Source: JAOABC01 sp041287495
Lineage (GTDB): Bacteria; Aquificota; Aquificia; Aquificales; Hydrogenothermaceae
DNA length: 30,385 nucleotides
NCBI GenBank assembly: GCA_041287495.1
Contig: JBEULE010000041.1
Coordinates: 1-30,385, forward strand
Reading direction: 5' to 3'
Each line of letters opens with the position of its first letter. Position 1 is the stretch's first letter. Below the pieces are notes generated by a model that saw nothing but the letters and a program-made list of their open reading frames with translations, did no database searches and was not told the origin of the DNA. Position numbers and translations under genes: made by a program. Positions 22,221 to 30,253 of this stretch are shown piece by piece.

Positions 22221-22914
22221 CTAAAACTCTTCCAAATCTTCTCTCTCTATTCTGATATTCGTATAGAGCTTTTAAAAAATCTTCTTCGGAAAAGTCAGGC
22301 CAGAGGACATCAGTAAAGTAAAGTTCAGAGTAAGCTGTTTGCCAAAGTAAGAAATTAGATATCCTCTCTTCTCCACTTGTCCTTATAACTAAATCAGGGT
22401 CTGGAATATCCGGAAGATAAAGATAATTTCTAAAATCTTCTTCTGTTATAAAGTTTCTACCTTCTCTAATTATCTTATTAACAGCATCAATAATTTCGGC
22501 TCTACCACTGTAATTTAATGTTATTACAACGGTTAAACTCTTTCCTTCTTCTGTCTCTTTCTCTCCTTTGTTAATAGCATACAAAACTTCTTCAGACAAC
22601 TCCTCCCTTCTACCACTAAAGAGAAGTTTGACATCATTCTCCTTTAGAAAAGGAGTCTTTCTATTTATATACTCAACTAAAAGAGAAAATATAGCATTTA
22701 CCTCTTCTTTTGGTCTCTGCCAGTTTTCCGTAGAAAATGCAAAAAGTGTAAGGTATCTTATACCTACCTTTTTACTAAACTTTATAACCCTCTCTACTGT
22801 TTCAACACCATACTTATGCCCCTCTACCCTACTTAATCCCCTTCTCTTTGCCCATCTTCCATTACCATCCATTATAAAAGCAACATGCTGTGGTATCTTA
22901 TATAAATTTTCCAA
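22213..22914 (-). CDS. uppS: Undecaprenyl diphosphate synthase (cis-prenyltransferase)
   Basis: UppS extends farnesyl diphosphate to undecaprenyl diphosphate, the lipid carrier for peptidoglycan and other glycans. The 233 residues open PQHVAFIMDGNGRWAKRRGL (the catalytic Asp is residue 16), then GHKYGVETVERVI, LTLFAFSTENWQRP, TLNYSGRAEI, and the substrate motif DLVIRTSGEERISNFLLWQT and SELYFTDVLWPDF. The start is TTG at 22914, directly after the upstream TAG. No better start exists before the conserved N-terminus. The farnesyl substrate may come from the prenyl synthase at 29281-30141. Confidence 0.96.
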   Translation of the reverse strand: MENLYKIPQHVAFIMDGNGRWAKRRGLSRVEGHKYGVETVERVIKFSKKVGIRYLTLFAFSTENWQRPKEEVNAIFSLLVEYINRKTPFLKENDVKLLFSGRREELSEEVLYAINKGEKETEEGKSLTVVITLNYSGRAEIIDAVNKIIREGRNFITEEDFRNYLYLPDIPDPDLVIRTSGEERISNFLLWQTAYSELYFTDVLWPDFSEEDFLKALYEYQNRERRFGRVLDE

Positions 22915-23619
22915 CTACCTTAATGCCTCCAGTTTTTTCTTTGCAAGTTGTGCAGGTTCAGAATCTGGATATCTTTTAATTAAATCATTGAGATACTGCT
23001 TACCTTTCTCTACATCACCAAGTTCTATATAACTAAATCCTATCTTTAACATAGCATCAGGATACTTTACACATTTTTTTATCTTTCCTTCATCACACTT
23101 TGATATAAGAGCCTTAAATATCTCTATAGCATCGCTAAATTTCCTCTCTGCGTAAAAAGTCTGTCCAGCCCAGAATATAGCATTGCCGTAAAGGTCAGAA
23201 TCTGGATATTTTTTCAAAAATTCAACAAAATACTTTCTTGCTTCTTCATAATTTCCTTTGTAATATAAATCAAGAGCATACTGATATAAACCTTTCTCAT
23301 CAGAAGGAATTGATACCCGTTCTTTACCTTCCCTTGGAAGTTGCTGTGGTGGAGGTGGTGGAACGGAAGTAGCAAAAGAAGATTTTGAAACTTTTAACTT
23401 TTCTATCTCTACACTATTCTCAGAGACAGCCTTTGATAATTTATCAACCCTCCTATTTAGATCTTCAATGTTAGCTTTGTTTGCTTGATTATCAGACCTT
23501 AACTGATTAACCTCTTCTCTTAGAGATATAAGTTCCCTCTGCAGGCTGAGAATCTTATCTTCAGAAGCACAAGAAGAAAGAGTAGCTATAGACAAAACCC
23601 CTATTAAAATTTTTTTCAT
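22915..23619 (-). CDS. CpoB/YbgF-like TPR lipoprotein
   Basis: This is a 234-residue envelope protein. The N-terminus MKKILIGVLSIATLSSC is a lipoprotein signal with lipobox LSSC (Cys 17). A coiled coil follows (about 22-78, heptads of Leu and Val, e.g. LQRELISLREEVNQLRSD), then a Pro-rich linker with PPPPPQQLP (about 91-99). Three TPR repeats follow (about 108-234), with the classic YALDLYYKGNYEEARKYF and AIFWAGQTFYAERKFSDAI. This is the layout of CpoB/YbgF, which links peptidoglycan synthesis with the Tol-Pal system. E. coli CpoB is a soluble periplasmic protein, so the lipid anchor is a difference. No tol or pal gene is next to it; the operon instead holds uppS and cdsA. AGGAGGG precedes the ATG. 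Confidence 0.85.
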   Translation of the reverse strand: MKKILIGVLSIATLSSCASEDKILSLQRELISLREEVNQLRSDNQANKANIEDLNRRVDKLSKAVSENSVEIEKLKVSKSSFATSVPPPPPQQLPREGKERVSIPSDEKGLYQYALDLYYKGNYEEARKYFVEFLKKYPDSDLYGNAIFWAGQTFYAERKFSDAIEIFKALISKCDEGKIKKCVKYPDAMLKIGFSYIELGDVEKGKQYLNDLIKRYPDSEPAQLAKKKLEALR

Positions 23620-23628
23620 CTTTCCCTC

Positions 23629-23823
23629 CTATTTAAATAGAAAGTATAAAATTATAACCCCAGAAGTTAAACCTAAGGCTATTATACTTATCTCTGCCAT
23701 AAAAATTATGGGATTTTCTAATTTAAGCAAAAATTTATCAAACATAAGAGCAATAAAAGGTAATCCCATAAGTGAAGTAAGTAAAACAGTTATAAAAATT
23801 GGATTTTTCAATAACTTTTTCAT
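23629..23823 (-). CDS. Small two-span membrane protein, unknown function
   Basis: The 64 residues are nearly all hydrophobic, with two predicted membrane spans, ITVLLTSLMGLPFIALMF and ISIIALGLTSGVIILYFLF, separated by a short loop with KLENP. I recognise no family. GAGGT lies 5 bases before the ATG, and the stop codon TAG runs into the ribosome site of the lipoprotein gene, so it is the first gene of the cell-envelope operon. It is divergent from asd. Coding potential is supported by the clear ribosome site and tight operon spacing, not by homology. Confidence 0.65.
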   Translation of the reverse strand: MKKLLKNPIFITVLLTSLMGLPFIALMFDKFLLKLENPIIFMAEISIIALGLTSGVIILYFLFK

Positions 23824-23832
23824 AAAAACCTC

Positions 23833-23856
23833 ATTTTATCAAATATAGGATAAAAT
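23833..23856. promoter_or_regulatory. Inverted GATAAAAT repeat between divergent operons
   Basis: ATTTTATC (23833-23840) and GATAAAAT (23849-23856) form an 8-base inverted repeat with an 8-base spacer in the middle of the 65-base gap between the small membrane protein gene and asd. A second palindrome, ATAAAATATTTTAT (23850-23863), overlaps it. Each arm resembles a -10 box for the gene it points to. It could be two back-to-back promoters or the site of a shared regulator. Confidence 0.45.
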
Positions 23857-23888
23857 ATTTTATAACATTTTTCAAAAAGGAGGCATTT

Positions 23889-24902
23889 ATGAAAAGTTAT
23901 AATATCGCTATACTGGGAGCAACAGGAGCTGTAGGTCAAACTATGATAAATGTTTTGGAAGAGAGAAATTTTCCTATAAACGAGATAAGGTTTTTAGCAT
24001 CTGAAAGATCTGCTGGGAAAGAGGTTGAATACCTTGGTGTAAAGTATAAAGTAGAAGCTGTATCAGAGGAAGCTTTTGAAGGTATAGATATAGCTCTATT
24101 TTCAGCTGGAGGTGAAAGAAGTAAAAAATGGGCTCCGGTTGCAGTATCTAAAGGAGCTGTTGTTATAGATAACAGTTCAGCTTTTAGAATGGACCCAGAT
24201 GTTCCCTTAGTAGTTCCGGAAGTTAATCCGGAAGATGTTAAATGGCATAAAGGTATAATAGCAAACCCAAACTGCTCAACAATACAGATGGTTGTAGCCC
24301 TCTATCCTATCCATAAGGTAAAAAGGATAAAGAGGATAATAGTTTCAACTTATCAGGCAGTTTCTGGAGCAGGTGCAACAGCCATTCAAGATTTAGAAAC
24401 CGAAACAAAATCATTTTTCGAAGGTAAATATTACTATCCCCAGGCTTTACCTCACCATATAGCTTTTAATGTTATACCAAGAATAGATAACTTTGAGCCA
24501 AACGGATACACAAAAGAAGAGATGAAGATGATAAATGAGACAAGGAAGATAATGCATGATCCAGATATAAAGGTATCTCCTACATGTGTGAGAGTTCCTG
24601 TTTTTGTAGGACATAGTGAAGCTGTAACTATAGAGACAGAACAACCAATAACTGTAGAGGAAGCAAGAGAGATACTTATGAAAGCTCCGGGAGTAGTAGT
24701 GGAAGATGATCCTGTAAACAATGTCTATCCGGTGCCTATAGAAGTTGCCGGAAAAGACGATGTTTTTGTAGGAAGGATAAGAAAAGATGCTGGATTTGAA
24801 AATGGATTGTCTATGTGGATAGTCGGAGATAACCTTAGAAAAGGTGCCGCAACAAACGCAGTTCAGATAGCAGAGCTTCTTATAAAGTATGAATTAATAT
24901 GA
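23889..24902 (+). CDS. asd: Aspartate-semialdehyde dehydrogenase
   Basis: Asd reduces aspartyl phosphate to aspartate semialdehyde for Lys, diaminopimelate, Met and Thr. The 337 residues have the NADP loop ILGATGAVGQTM (9-20), FSAGGERSKKWAP, VIDNSSAFRMDPDVPLVVPE and the catalytic Cys 129 in ANPNCSTIQM. They also have QAVSGAGATAIQDL and the active-site His region VRVPVFVGHSEAV. The length is normal. AAGGAGG is well placed before the ATG. It overlaps the next gene as ATGA. Confidence 0.97.
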   Translation: MKSYNIAILGATGAVGQTMINVLEERNFPINEIRFLASERSAGKEVEYLGVKYKVEAVSEEAFEGIDIALFSAGGERSKKWAPVAVSKGAVVIDNSSAFRMDPDVPLVVPEVNPEDVKWHKGIIANPNCSTIQMVVALYPIHKVKRIKRIIVSTYQAVSGAGATAIQDLETETKSFFEGKYYYPQALPHHIAFNVIPRIDNFEPNGYTKEEMKMINETRKIMHDPDIKVSPTCVRVPVFVGHSEAVTIETEQPITVEEAREILMKAPGVVVEDDPVNNVYPVPIEVAGKDDVFVGRIRKDAGFENGLSMWIVGDNLRKGAATNAVQIAELLIKYELI

Positions 24903-25927
24903 TAAGAGAACATTTAGAAGATATAGAGTATAAGATACTTCATCAAAGAGCTTCTAAAAGTAGGGAAGCAAAAAGGGATACTCCGGAAGAGGAATGTCCT
25001 TTAAGGACAAAATTTCAGAGAGATAGAGATAGAATAATACACAGTAAAGCTTTTAGAAGATTAAAACATAAGACCCAGGTATTTCTATCTCCAGAAGCAG
25101 ATCATTATAGAACAAGGTTGACCCACACCCTTGAAGTATCTCAGATAGCAAGAACAATAGCAAGAGCATTAAAACTAAACGAAGATCTAACAGAGGCTAT
25201 AGCGTTAGGACATGACTTGGGACACACACCTTTTGGACATGCCGGAGAGTTTATACTCAGAGAAAATGGTAGCTATCATCATGCAAGACACAGTTTAAGA
25301 GTTGTAGAGAAGTTAGAAAATAGCGGAAAAGGATTGAATCTGACCCAGGAAGTAAAAGATGGAATACTAAAACATAGTAAAGGTAAATCTCCATTAATAA
25401 CGGATAGCGGGATGCCAAAGACATTAGAAGGAGAGATAGTAAGAATAGCAGACAAGGTAGCCTACATAAACCATGACCTTGAAGATGCCATAAGAGCTGG
25501 TATAATAAAAAATTCAGATATTCCACAAGATATTATAAATGTCCTTGGAAAAACAAAATCTGAGAGAATAACCACATTGGTAATAAGCACAGTAGAGGAA
25601 ACTGTGAAAGCCAACTACAGCCACATACTAATGGATTCACAGGTTTATGAAGCTCTCTACAAGCTAAGAGACTTTATGTATGAATATGTCTACTACTCTC
25701 CTGTTGTAAAAAAGGAAGTAGACAAAGCAAAAAACATAGTTAAAGCATTATTTGAGTACTATGCTAAAAATCCATATGAGATACCAAACTATGAAATCTA
25801 CCTTAAAATATGGGAAGATTATGACCCAATTCAAGCAGCAGTAGATTATGTTGCCGGAATGACGGATAGATTTGCTATAAGGAAATACACTGAGATATTT
25901 GTACCGAAAAGTTGGGCTATCTTTTAG
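24899..25927 (+). CDS. Deoxyguanosinetriphosphate triphosphohydrolase-like HD protein
   Basis: This is a 342-residue HD-domain hydrolase of the dGTPase-like class (type 2), which removes triphosphate from dNTPs and may affect dNTP pools. Visible motifs are RTKFQRDRDRIIHSKAFRRL and KHKTQVFLSPEADHYRTRLT. The metal site is H76 in THTLEVSQIAR, H105-D106 in ALGHDLGHTPFGHAGE, and a later Asp in ADKVAYINHDLEDAIRAG. E. coli Dgt is longer (about 505), so this belongs to the shorter form found widely. It overlaps asd by 4 bases, and the next gene starts directly after its stop. Confidence 0.92.
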   Translation: MIREHLEDIEYKILHQRASKSREAKRDTPEEECPLRTKFQRDRDRIIHSKAFRRLKHKTQVFLSPEADHYRTRLTHTLEVSQIARTIARALKLNEDLTEAIALGHDLGHTPFGHAGEFILRENGSYHHARHSLRVVEKLENSGKGLNLTQEVKDGILKHSKGKSPLITDSGMPKTLEGEIVRIADKVAYINHDLEDAIRAGIIKNSDIPQDIINVLGKTKSERITTLVISTVEETVKANYSHILMDSQVYEALYKLRDFMYEYVYYSPVVKKEVDKAKNIVKALFEYYAKNPYEIPNYEIYLKIWEDYDPIQAAVDYVAGMTDRFAIRKYTEIFVPKSWAIF

Positions 25928-27394
25928 ATGTTTAAAAAAGTTCTACTGACACATCTAATATTTGCCGTTATAAGAGTTTTATACGTTCTATACAGAGATA
26001 TAGACCTTTCAACAGAAGAAGCTCAATACTGGTTATGGTCTAAACATTTAGATATCTCTTACTACTCAAAACCACCTTTGATAGCTTACCTAAATTTTAT
26101 TTCTACTTCTATTCTCGGAGATACTGAGATAGGTGTAAGGATAAACGCCATTATTTTAGGTTTTTTAACGGCAATTGGAGTATATTTGTTTACAAAGTAT
26201 CTCTTTAAAGATGAAAAGTTAGCATTTTTCAGCTCCCTCTTTATATACTTTACACCTTCCTACGATATAGCATCTATAATATTTCTTACAGATACACCTT
26301 TAGCTTTTTTTTATCTACTTTTAATATGGTTTTTTTACAAAGCTGTAAATAGTAAAAAACCTTCAGATTGGATACTAACTGGAATTTTTGGAGGTTTAGC
26401 TTTTTATTCAAAATTTTCGGCAGTTTTATTTATTATACCTGCTTTTATGTACCTTTTTCTGTTTAAAAGAGAACTCTTAAAAGAAAAGTGGTTATATATA
26501 TCAATATTAATAGCCGGACTATTTACACTGCCTATAATCTACTGGAATATAATAAACGACTTTGTAAGCTTTAAACATGTGGAAAAACTTGCTGGAGTAA
26601 CTGAAAACTCCGGAATAAACTTAAAACATCTAGGAGATTATATATTAGGTCAGATAGGAATAAACTCTCCATTTCTATTTCCATTCATGGTTTATAGTGT
26701 ATATAGGTCATTTAAAGATAAAGATGAAAAGCTTATATACCTCTCTTTAAATAGTGTTCTAATTTTCTTTTTATTTATGATTATCTCCCTTAAAAAAAAT
26801 GTAGAAGCTAACTGGCCTGCTTTCGCATATATTCCTCTATATATATTGACAGCTTACTATATATATATATATCACCTGAAAAAAGCCATTATTCCCATGT
26901 TTTTATCTACATTAGGAATAGTGATAATTTTTTACACACCAATATTAGATAAAGTCGGTTTAACACAGCTACTTCCACCTAAAAAGGACCCAACAAAGAG
27001 ATTGGTAGGTTGGAAAAGTATGGGAGAAGTTGTCTATAGAGAGATTGAAAATCTTAACACAAATAAATATTTCATATTTTCAGATTCCTACCATATATCA
27101 TCAGAATTAGCCTTTTATGTTAAAGGAAATCCCCAGACTTACTGTATACGGATAGATAGGAGGATGAATCAATTTGACCTTTGGGAAGGAATATCAAAGT
27201 TTGAAAATAAGGGATATATTGGTATATACGTTGCAGACCATCCTATAACGGACAGAATCAAAAATGGATTTGATGAAATTTCAAAAGAGTTTGTATATAA
27301 GGTAAAATATAGAGGAGAGTTTGTTAAAGATTACTATATCTATGTTCTTAAAAATTATAGAAAAATTGAAGAAGACCATATAACATCCTTTTAA
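25928..27394 (+). CDS. Membrane glycosyltransferase, GT39/GT83 (PMT/ArnT-like)
   Basis: This 488-residue protein is probably a GT-C glycosyltransferase that uses a polyprenyl phosphate sugar outside the membrane. It has 9-11 hydrophobic spans in the first 345 residues and a soluble tail of about 140. The first outer loop has the family's acidic pattern RDIDLSTEEAQYWLWSKHLD, then YYSKPPLIAYL, and GVRINAIILGF follows. These match the PMT-2/ArnT-like family, where an Asp or Glu in this loop is catalytic. The acceptor (lipid A, protein or other glycan) cannot be told. It starts one base after the dGTPase gene and stops 12 bases before hemC. Confidence 0.85.
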   Translation: MFKKVLLTHLIFAVIRVLYVLYRDIDLSTEEAQYWLWSKHLDISYYSKPPLIAYLNFISTSILGDTEIGVRINAIILGFLTAIGVYLFTKYLFKDEKLAFFSSLFIYFTPSYDIASIIFLTDTPLAFFYLLLIWFFYKAVNSKKPSDWILTGIFGGLAFYSKFSAVLFIIPAFMYLFLFKRELLKEKWLYISILIAGLFTLPIIYWNIINDFVSFKHVEKLAGVTENSGINLKHLGDYILGQIGINSPFLFPFMVYSVYRSFKDKDEKLIYLSLNSVLIFFLFMIISLKKNVEANWPAFAYIPLYILTAYYIYIYHLKKAIIPMFLSTLGIVIIFYTPILDKVGLTQLLPPKKDPTKRLVGWKSMGEVVYREIENLNTNKYFIFSDSYHISSELAFYVKGNPQTYCIRIDRRMNQFDLWEGISKFENKGYIGIYVADHPITDRIKNGFDEISKEFVYKVKYRGEFVKDYYIYVLKNYRKIEEDHITSF

Positions 27395-27406
27395 GGAGTA
27401 AAAAAA

Positions 27407-28336
27407 ATGAGGATAAGAATTGGCACAAGAAAAAGTAAGTTGGCAATGTGGCAGACAAACTTCATAGCCGAAAAACTTAGAGAAAGAGGTATTGAAGTAG
27501 AAATCGTTCAAATAACCACTCAGGGAGATAAAATATTAGATGTTCCTCTTGCAAAGATAGGAGGAAAAGGACTCTTTGTAAAAGAGATAGAAGATGCAAT
27601 GTTAAAAGGAGAAATAGATATAGCAGTACACTCACTTAAAGATGTTCCAACGAAACTTCCGGAAGGTCTTGGTATAGTTGCGATACCACAGAGAGAGGAC
27701 CCTTTTGATGCTTTTGTATCACTAAAATATAATTCTTTAGAAGAGATGCCCTCAGGTTCAATCTTAGGAACAAGTAGCTTAAGAAGAAAATCTCAAGCTC
27801 TAAGACTAAACCCAGATGTAAAGATAGTTGATTTAAGAGGAAATGTTGACACAAGACTCAGAAAACTTGAAGAAGGTCAGTTTGACGGAATTATACTGGC
27901 TTATGCTGGATTAAAGAGACTTGGATTAGAAAGTAAAGTAAAGTATAAATTTTCCCCAAACCAGATGATTCCGGCAGTATGTCAAGGTTTTTTAGGTATT
28001 GAAGCAAGATTAGATGACAAAAAGGTTTTAGAAGCAATATCTTTCTTAAATAATGAGGAAAGTTTTATCCGTGCAACAGCAGAAAGGTCTTTCCTTGCAA
28101 CCCTTGAAGGAGGCTGTCAAGTTCCGTTAGGCTCTTACTGTGAAATAGAGGAAAATAAAATAAGCATGTTAGGATATATAGCAGATTTAGAAGGAAAAGA
28201 GTTTTATAAAGACAGAATTGAAGAAACTCTATCTACAAATCCAACTAAACAGGCAAAAGAGATTGGTGAAAAATTAGCAAACAGACTATTAGATATGGGG
28301 GGAAAAGAAATACTTAAAAAACTCTTAGGAAGCTAA
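27407..28336 (+). CDS. hemC: Porphobilinogen deaminase (hydroxymethylbilane synthase)
   Basis: HemC joins four porphobilinogen molecules into hydroxymethylbilane for heme and other tetrapyrroles. The 309 residues have IRIGTRKSKLAMWQTNFI, the active-site Asp 79 in AVHSLKDVPTKLPEGL, GTSSLRRKSQ, DLRGNVDTRLRKL, and Cys 237 in LEGGCQVPLGSY, which holds the dipyrromethane cofactor. The length is normal. AAGGAG lies 7 bases before the ATG. The stop overlaps the PEBP gene's stop on the other strand by 4 bases. Confidence 0.97.
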   Translation: MRIRIGTRKSKLAMWQTNFIAEKLRERGIEVEIVQITTQGDKILDVPLAKIGGKGLFVKEIEDAMLKGEIDIAVHSLKDVPTKLPEGLGIVAIPQREDPFDAFVSLKYNSLEEMPSGSILGTSSLRRKSQALRLNPDVKIVDLRGNVDTRLRKLEEGQFDGIILAYAGLKRLGLESKVKYKFSPNQMIPAVCQGFLGIEARLDDKKVLEAISFLNNEESFIRATAERSFLATLEGGCQVPLGSYCEIEENKISMLGYIADLEGKEFYKDRIEETLSTNPTKQAKEIGEKLANRLLDMGGKEILKKLLGS

Positions 28337-28851
28337 TCTCTTTTATATCTTCCCACAACCTCTCCTTCAGCTATAATATGACTTCTTATTCTATTTAATA
28401 AATCCCGTCTCTTAGCACCTGCTGGTAGACCTATCTTCTCTATATTTAAAGCATAAATTTTAAAGTAATATCTGTGATAACCATGTCCTTTGGGAGGACA
28501 AGGACCACCGTATCCAATCTTTCCAAAATCATTTATCCCCTGTTTAATCTCTTCTACCTGAGGTTTTTTAGGAAAGTTTTCTAGAAGTGAATTTATATTT
28601 GTTGGAATATCATAGACTATCCAGTGAGTAAAAACTCCCATAGGAGCATCAGGATCTTCCATTATAATTACAAAAGATTTAGCCTCTTTCGGAAAATTAC
28701 TCCATCTTATAGGTGGTGATACATCTTCCCCTTCACAGGTATATATTTTTGGGATAATTTCTCCATTTTTAAATACAGGAATTTCTACTTCCATAGCCAT
28801 AACCTCTACCGCTGAAAAAATCAAAAAAATTAAAAACAAAACTTTTTTCAT
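28333..28851 (-). CDS. Exported PEBP/YbhB-family protein
   Basis: The 172 residues start with a signal peptide (MKKVLFLIFLIFSAVEVMA), so the protein is probably periplasmic. The rest is a phosphatidylethanolamine-binding-protein-like fold: IPKIYTCEGEDVSPPIRWSN, then FVIIMEDPDAPMGVFTHWIV with the CBR1 motif DPDAP, then GYGGPCPPKGHGYHRYYFKI with the CBR2 motif. Bacterial YbhB/YbcL proteins have this core, but their ligand and role are unclear. A strong TTGACA-type promoter lies upstream. Cytoplasmic YbhB lacks the signal; periplasmic YbcL-like forms have one. Confidence 0.92.
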   Translation of the reverse strand: MKKVLFLIFLIFSAVEVMAMEVEIPVFKNGEIIPKIYTCEGEDVSPPIRWSNFPKEAKSFVIIMEDPDAPMGVFTHWIVYDIPTNINSLLENFPKKPQVEEIKQGINDFGKIGYGGPCPPKGHGYHRYYFKIYALNIEKIGLPAGAKRRDLLNRIRSHIIAEGEVVGRYKRD

Positions 28852-28873
28852 GGCTTAACACTTCCTTCTAATA

Positions 28874-28901
28874 ACTTTAATGTTTATTTCTTTTTTGTCA
28901 A
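28874..28901 (-). promoter_or_regulatory. Candidate promoter of the PEBP gene
   Basis: On the minus strand TTGACA (28901-28896), a perfect -35 consensus, is followed after 16 bases by TAAAGT (28879-28874). They would give a leader of about 16-20 bases before the ATG at 28851 with AAGGAAG as ribosome site. It lies just after the queF stop, suggesting the PEBP gene has its own promoter and is not only read through from queF. Confidence 0.5.
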
Positions 28902-28908
28902 TAGATTG

Positions 28909-29280
28909 TCAGTTGTTATCTTCTGAAGATATTTTTATTACCGTCTTTACATTACCTCTTGGATTCCAATCACCTATAACTTCAAGTTTTCTTGGTTTTA
29001 AAAGATTGTACAAATCTTCGTATATCTTATTTGTTGCTTCTTCATGGGATATATATTGGTTTCTGTATTTGTTTAGGTAAAGTTTTAGAGATTTTAATTC
29101 AACAATATACTGGTCTGGAATATAAATAATCTTTATAGTTGCATAATCTGGATAACCAGACCTAGGACATAAACAGGAAAACTCTGGGAAAGTTATATCT
29201 ATTGTGTAATTTCTATCTGGATAAGGATTTGGCCAAGGTTCCAACTTTGCTTCAAAAATCTCTTTCTCTCCGTACTTCAT
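28909..29280 (-). CDS. queF: NADPH-dependent 7-cyano-7-deazaguanine reductase (QueF, short type)
   Basis: QueF reduces preQ0 to preQ1 in queuosine synthesis. The 123-residue protein is the unimodular (short) type. It shows the nucleophile Cys 38 in FPEFSCLCPRSGYPDYA with Asp 45, and the QueF motif ELKSLKLYLNKYRNQYISHE with Glu 61 and Glu 80; the family more often has ESKS. A short C-terminal tail ends SSEDNN. ATG at 29280 follows the prenyl synthase stop directly, with GAGAGGT before it, so it is in that operon. queA lies elsewhere in the window. Confidence 0.95.
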   Translation of the reverse strand: MKYGEKEIFEAKLEPWPNPYPDRNYTIDITFPEFSCLCPRSGYPDYATIKIIYIPDQYIVELKSLKLYLNKYRNQYISHEEATNKIYEDLYNLLKPRKLEVIGDWNPRGNVKTVIKISSEDNN

Positions 29281-30141
29281 CTATACCTCTCTACTTACTA
29301 TAAATTTAGCAATTTCTTCCAATATAGTCTTGTTAGGAATATCTTTCAAGGAATCTATAGCTTTTTCAACATAATCCTTCGCTATTTCCTTTGACTTTTC
29401 AATACCATAAACCAGAGGATAGGTAATTTTATCTTTTTCCTTATCTTTATGTGCCCTTTTACCTAATTTCTCTTCGTCTCCTATCTCATCGAGGATATCA
29501 TCCCAGATTTGAAAAGCCATTCCTACATAGTATCCGTAATTTCTTAGAGAATTAAGCTGACTTTCATCTGCATAAGCAATTACTCCACCAATTTCACAAC
29601 AAGCCTCTATAAATTTAGCTGTCTTATGTGTATGTATAAAATTAACATCTTTAAAATTTTTATCTATATCAGCAGCCTGCCCTGCAACCATACCATATAT
29701 ACCAACTTTCTCAGAAAGAATGTTTATAACTTTTATTAGTTTAAGAGGTTCTAAAAAGCGATTTGAAGATATAAGATTAAAAGCATGGGTTAAGAGTCCA
29801 TCTCCTACTAAAATAGCTATAGCTTCACCAAAAACTTTATGGCATGTTGGTTTTCCTCTCCTAAAATCATCGTCATCCATAGCCGGAAGGTCATCATGTA
29901 TAAGAGAGTAGGTATGGATAAACTCACAGGCAACAGGTATCTCTATAAAAGAGTTTATATCTATATTAAGATTTATAGATTTAGCAGATTCGACTATTAA
30001 AATAGGTCTTACACGTTTTCCTCCAGCAGTTAAACTATATCTGATAGCATCAAACAGAATCTTTGGCTCACCTGAAGGTATAAAATCTTCTATTTTCTTA
30101 TTAAAAAAATCTGTCTGTTTACGTAGATATTCTAAAATCAT
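29281..30141 (-). CDS. ispA: Short-chain polyprenyl diphosphate synthase (FPP/GGPP synthase)
   Basis: This trans-prenyltransferase condenses IPP with allylic diphosphates, making farnesyl or geranylgeranyl diphosphate. The 286 residues have GGKRVRPILIVESAK and the first Asp-rich motif DDLPAMD (83-89) in YSLIHDDLPAMDDDDFRRG. They also have GQAADI and the second motif DDILD (214-218) in FQIWDDILDEIGDEEKLGK. The region before the first motif (HTYSLIHDD) is like E. coli IspA, which favours farnesyl product, but chain length cannot be fixed from sequence. There is no ribosome site; TATAAT ends 8 bases before the ATG, so the mRNA may be leaderless. Confidence 0.93.
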   Translation of the reverse strand: MILEYLRKQTDFFNKKIEDFIPSGEPKILFDAIRYSLTAGGKRVRPILIVESAKSINLNIDINSFIEIPVACEFIHTYSLIHDDLPAMDDDDFRRGKPTCHKVFGEAIAILVGDGLLTHAFNLISSNRFLEPLKLIKVINILSEKVGIYGMVAGQAADIDKNFKDVNFIHTHKTAKFIEACCEIGGVIAYADESQLNSLRNYGYYVGMAFQIWDDILDEIGDEEKLGKRAHKDKEKDKITYPLVYGIEKSKEIAKDYVEKAIDSLKDIPNKTILEEIAKFIVSREV

Positions 30142-30149
30142 AATTTAAA

Positions 30150-30155
30150 ATTATA
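30150..30155 (-). promoter_or_regulatory. -10 box placed for a leaderless prenyl synthase mRNA
   Basis: A perfect TATAAT (30155-30150, minus strand) ends 8 bases before the ATG at 30141, so transcription would begin at or within about two bases of the start codon. No convincing -35 box is seen. A perfect palindrome CTAAATTTAG (30162-30171) lies in the -35 to -10 space and could be an operator. The 112-base gap between this gene and the 5S rRNA otherwise shows only a weak AT hairpin (GTTATA/TATAAC, 30236-30254). Confidence 0.45.
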
Positions 30156-30253
30156 CAACATCTAAATTTAGCTAACATAGTTTTTAGTAAGAGGAGAAAA
30201 TTTTTGAAAATGAGTAACGAAGGATTGAAAGATTAGTTATAGAGAAAATATAA

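Noticed and set aside
22568..23032. Open frame of 154 codons on the plus strand across uppS and the lipoprotein gene.
   Set aside because: It crosses two confident genes antisense, with low-complexity Ser/Phe/Leu content typical of shadow frames.
28852..28908. Possible small RNA or riboswitch between queF and the PEBP gene.
   Set aside because: The 57 bases are fully explained by a promoter and ribosome site; no stable stem is visible.
30210..30236. Mini-ORF MSNEGLKD on the plus strand between the prenyl synthase and 5S rRNA, with GAGGAG upstream.
   Set aside because: Eight codons, antisense to the presumed rRNA transcript end, and nothing downstream for it to regulate.
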